Part shown: piece by piece, positions 62,796-64,000 of the stretch
Position numbering within the stretch: the stretch's first letter is position 1
Layout: every line of letters starts with the position of its first letter
DNA from: Prosopocoilus inquinatus
Lineage: Eukaryota > Arthropoda > Insecta > Coleoptera > Lucanidae
Length of the DNA stretch: 64,000 bases
NCBI GenBank assembly: GCA_036172665.1
Contig: CM069872.1
Coordinates: 20,997,001-21,061,000, forward strand
Reading direction: 5' to 3'
Made by a program: the position numbers and the translations under genes
The notes under the pieces: model-generated
Seen by the model: the letters and a program-made list of their open reading frames with translations, nothing else
Told to the model about the DNA's origin: nothing
Databases searched by the model: none

Positions 62796-63595
62796 CTAAC
62801 TTTTCTGTTACAAACCGGACACCTTTTACAAAAACCCCAGGTTTGTATAGTACATCGATGGCAACAACAAACATGTGCACATTTACCATGTACGAATACA
62901 CTGTCTTTTCTGCAGCTGTTACAGGTTATGCAAAGTTTATCACTTATCTGACGTCTGTCCGTTTCATCAAAACTTGAGTCCTTTACGACCTCACTTGAAG
63001 AAGGTTTTGTTTTTTCTTCTATTGTTTCGTACGGCTCTGACTCCTCCGTACGCATTACAAGAAGTTCCGTGGCTTGTTTTCTCTTTCCCCTTTTAGGTGG
63101 AGGTGGGAACAAAGATTTCTTCTTTCGATAACATTTCCTACATAAACTGTAGCGAGGATGAGTGTTTTCTAACTTGCATTTCATACAATTTCACCAATAG
63201 GTTCGTTGATGGAATTCCGTTCGCTCCTGAGGATTTGAATCCTCTACATCTGACACACGCCTTTCTATTGAGCTGTCACTGAAAACTCCGCGTATTGGAT
63301 ATGCAGCATAGACGTTTGAAACATTCGTACTACAGCTTTCAGATTTTTTTTCACTGACCGATAAGCTTGCAACGTCATATACAATTGCAAATCTGGAAGT
63401 GTCGGTGTCTGGCGTATCCTGCACTACGACTGTGTCATGTCCTTGCATACTATATATGCTCTTTGTACTAGATTCACGAGATGACTTGGAGCTTTCACTT
63501 TCAAGACGAACGTACCACTATTACCTTGATCTTTTCTCATTCTCCAAGTCAGATGGTCCCTCGTCCAATTTACTTTTGTGAGCCTTGCTTTCCAT
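62796..63595 (-). pseudogene. mdm2-like: Mdm2-like E3 ubiquitin ligase: acidic region, RanBP2-type finger and RING
   Basis: From about 63520 the frame gives a Ser-rich stretch, then FAIVYDVASLSVSE (the acidic-region motif of MDM2 proteins). A zinc finger follows (YW, in-frame TGA at 63191-63193, then NCMKCKLENTHPRYSLCRKC), then FPPPPKRGKRK, a Glu/Ser-rich linker, and the MDM2-class RING: LCITCNSCRKDSVFVHGK-C-AHVCCCHRC ... RCPVCNRKV. The RING is cut by Gypsy-3 at 62796. ATG 63593-63595 opens a short N-terminal frame that is out of phase after 24 codons. The p53-binding SWIB domain is not in the window. MDM2 ubiquitinates p53. The TGA, the shift and the insertion suggest a retrocopy or lost gene, though a damaged allele of a real gene is possible. 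Confidence 0.8.
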
Positions 63596-64000
63596 TTCAC
63601 TAATATGTAATTAACGACTAAGCAAAATTGCTTGATTGTTTTATAACTATGCAAAACTGACTTCTTCTTTACAAAAAACACAAAATTGTCTTATTTTTAA
63701 TAGGAAACGCAAAATTGACTTTTTTCACAACAAACGCAAAATAACCCAATGATATAAAATGAGACTAAAGTTTCTTTTAAAATTCAAGTGGACTTGATTG
63801 CACTGATCAGACGTGTTCACTAACGGAGAAGTGTAGGCGACAATTGAATTTCAAACTAACTTGTAATCATTATTAAATTACGGTTAAGTTTGTTGTCGAG
63901 TATTTTATTCGATTAATGCCCAATTTCTTCATGAACTCAAAAATCCTAGGATAATCAACTATTAGTTAATTTTGTCTGGTAGTTATATTCCAAATCGTGT
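63596..64000. other. Right edge with a Gypsy-1-like LTR scrap
   Basis: ATTAAATTACGGTTAAGTTT at 63874-63893 followed by TCGAGTATTTTATTCG matches the coding-strand orientation of the Gypsy-1 LTR (AATTACGGTTAAGTTTTTATCGAGTGTTTTATTCG-like). It suggests an old relative in opposite orientation. No other feature supported; the A-rich tracts near 63640-63740 are repetitive (GCAAAATTGAC-type repeats). Confidence 0.4.

Overview
The window is animal nuclear DNA, most probably insect. It is AT-rich, it has spliceosomal introns of about 50-65 bp inside transposase genes, and almost every recognisable reading frame belongs to a transposable element (Harbinger, P-like, mariner, Tc1, piggyBac, hAT, pogo/jerky-like, Gypsy, Copia, Penelope-like and non-LTR families). 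There are no bacterial operons, rRNA genes or CRISPR arrays. The only host-type protein gene I recognise is an Mdm2-like RING-finger gene or pseudogene at the right end. The species cannot be named from this sequence.

Layout. 1-5.2 kb holds an acidic N-terminus that leaves the window, a minus-strand LTR-retrotransposon gag remnant, a jerky/pogo-type C-terminus and a decayed ZBED5-like hAT gene. 5.6-9.9 kb is a three-level nest: a P-element-like transposase split by a Harbinger element (accessory Myb/SANT gene plus HARBI1-type transposase), itself split by an 817-bp element with 79-bp terminal inverted repeats (TIRs). 11.9-14.0 kb is a 5'-truncated non-LTR element with an (ATT)n tail, followed by a 282-bp tandem duplication and Copia and Gypsy scraps. 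16.3-20.6 kb is a second Harbinger gene pair interrupted by a mariner and a Tc1 element. 21.1-26.2 kb is a piggyBac element with a mosaic of Tc1, hAT and Myb/SANT fragments in its middle. 27.1-35.6 kb is an approximately 2-kb long-TIR element carrying a 6.5-kb Gypsy element (Gypsy-1) whose two LTRs look identical. 35.7-44.1 kb holds a pogo-like gene, a Tc1/mariner relative, Copia pieces and a head-to-head Penelope-like pair. 44.5-50.2 kb is an older Gypsy element (Gypsy-2) with two insertions. 50.3-57 kb holds non-LTR and Gypsy fragments, minisatellites, foldback arrays and MITEs. 57.1-62.8 kb is a young Gypsy element (Gypsy-3), with a Harbinger derivative in its 5' LTR, inserted inside the RING-coding end of the Mdm2-like gene, which continues to about 63.6 kb.

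Most notable: Gypsy-1 ends its pol frame with an OARD1/TARG1-type macrodomain followed by a CCCH zinc finger, an ADP-ribose-binding or -removing module on an LTR retrotransposon. Its Gag carries an N-terminal SAP domain and an 11-residue-repeat coiled coil, and a GTTAAAC heptamer sits immediately before the gag stop where a -1 frameshift into pol is needed. Second is the Mdm2-like gene, whose C-terminal residues resume exactly on the far side of Gypsy-3. Several insertions can be ordered in time from target-site duplications (TSDs) and restored flanking frames.
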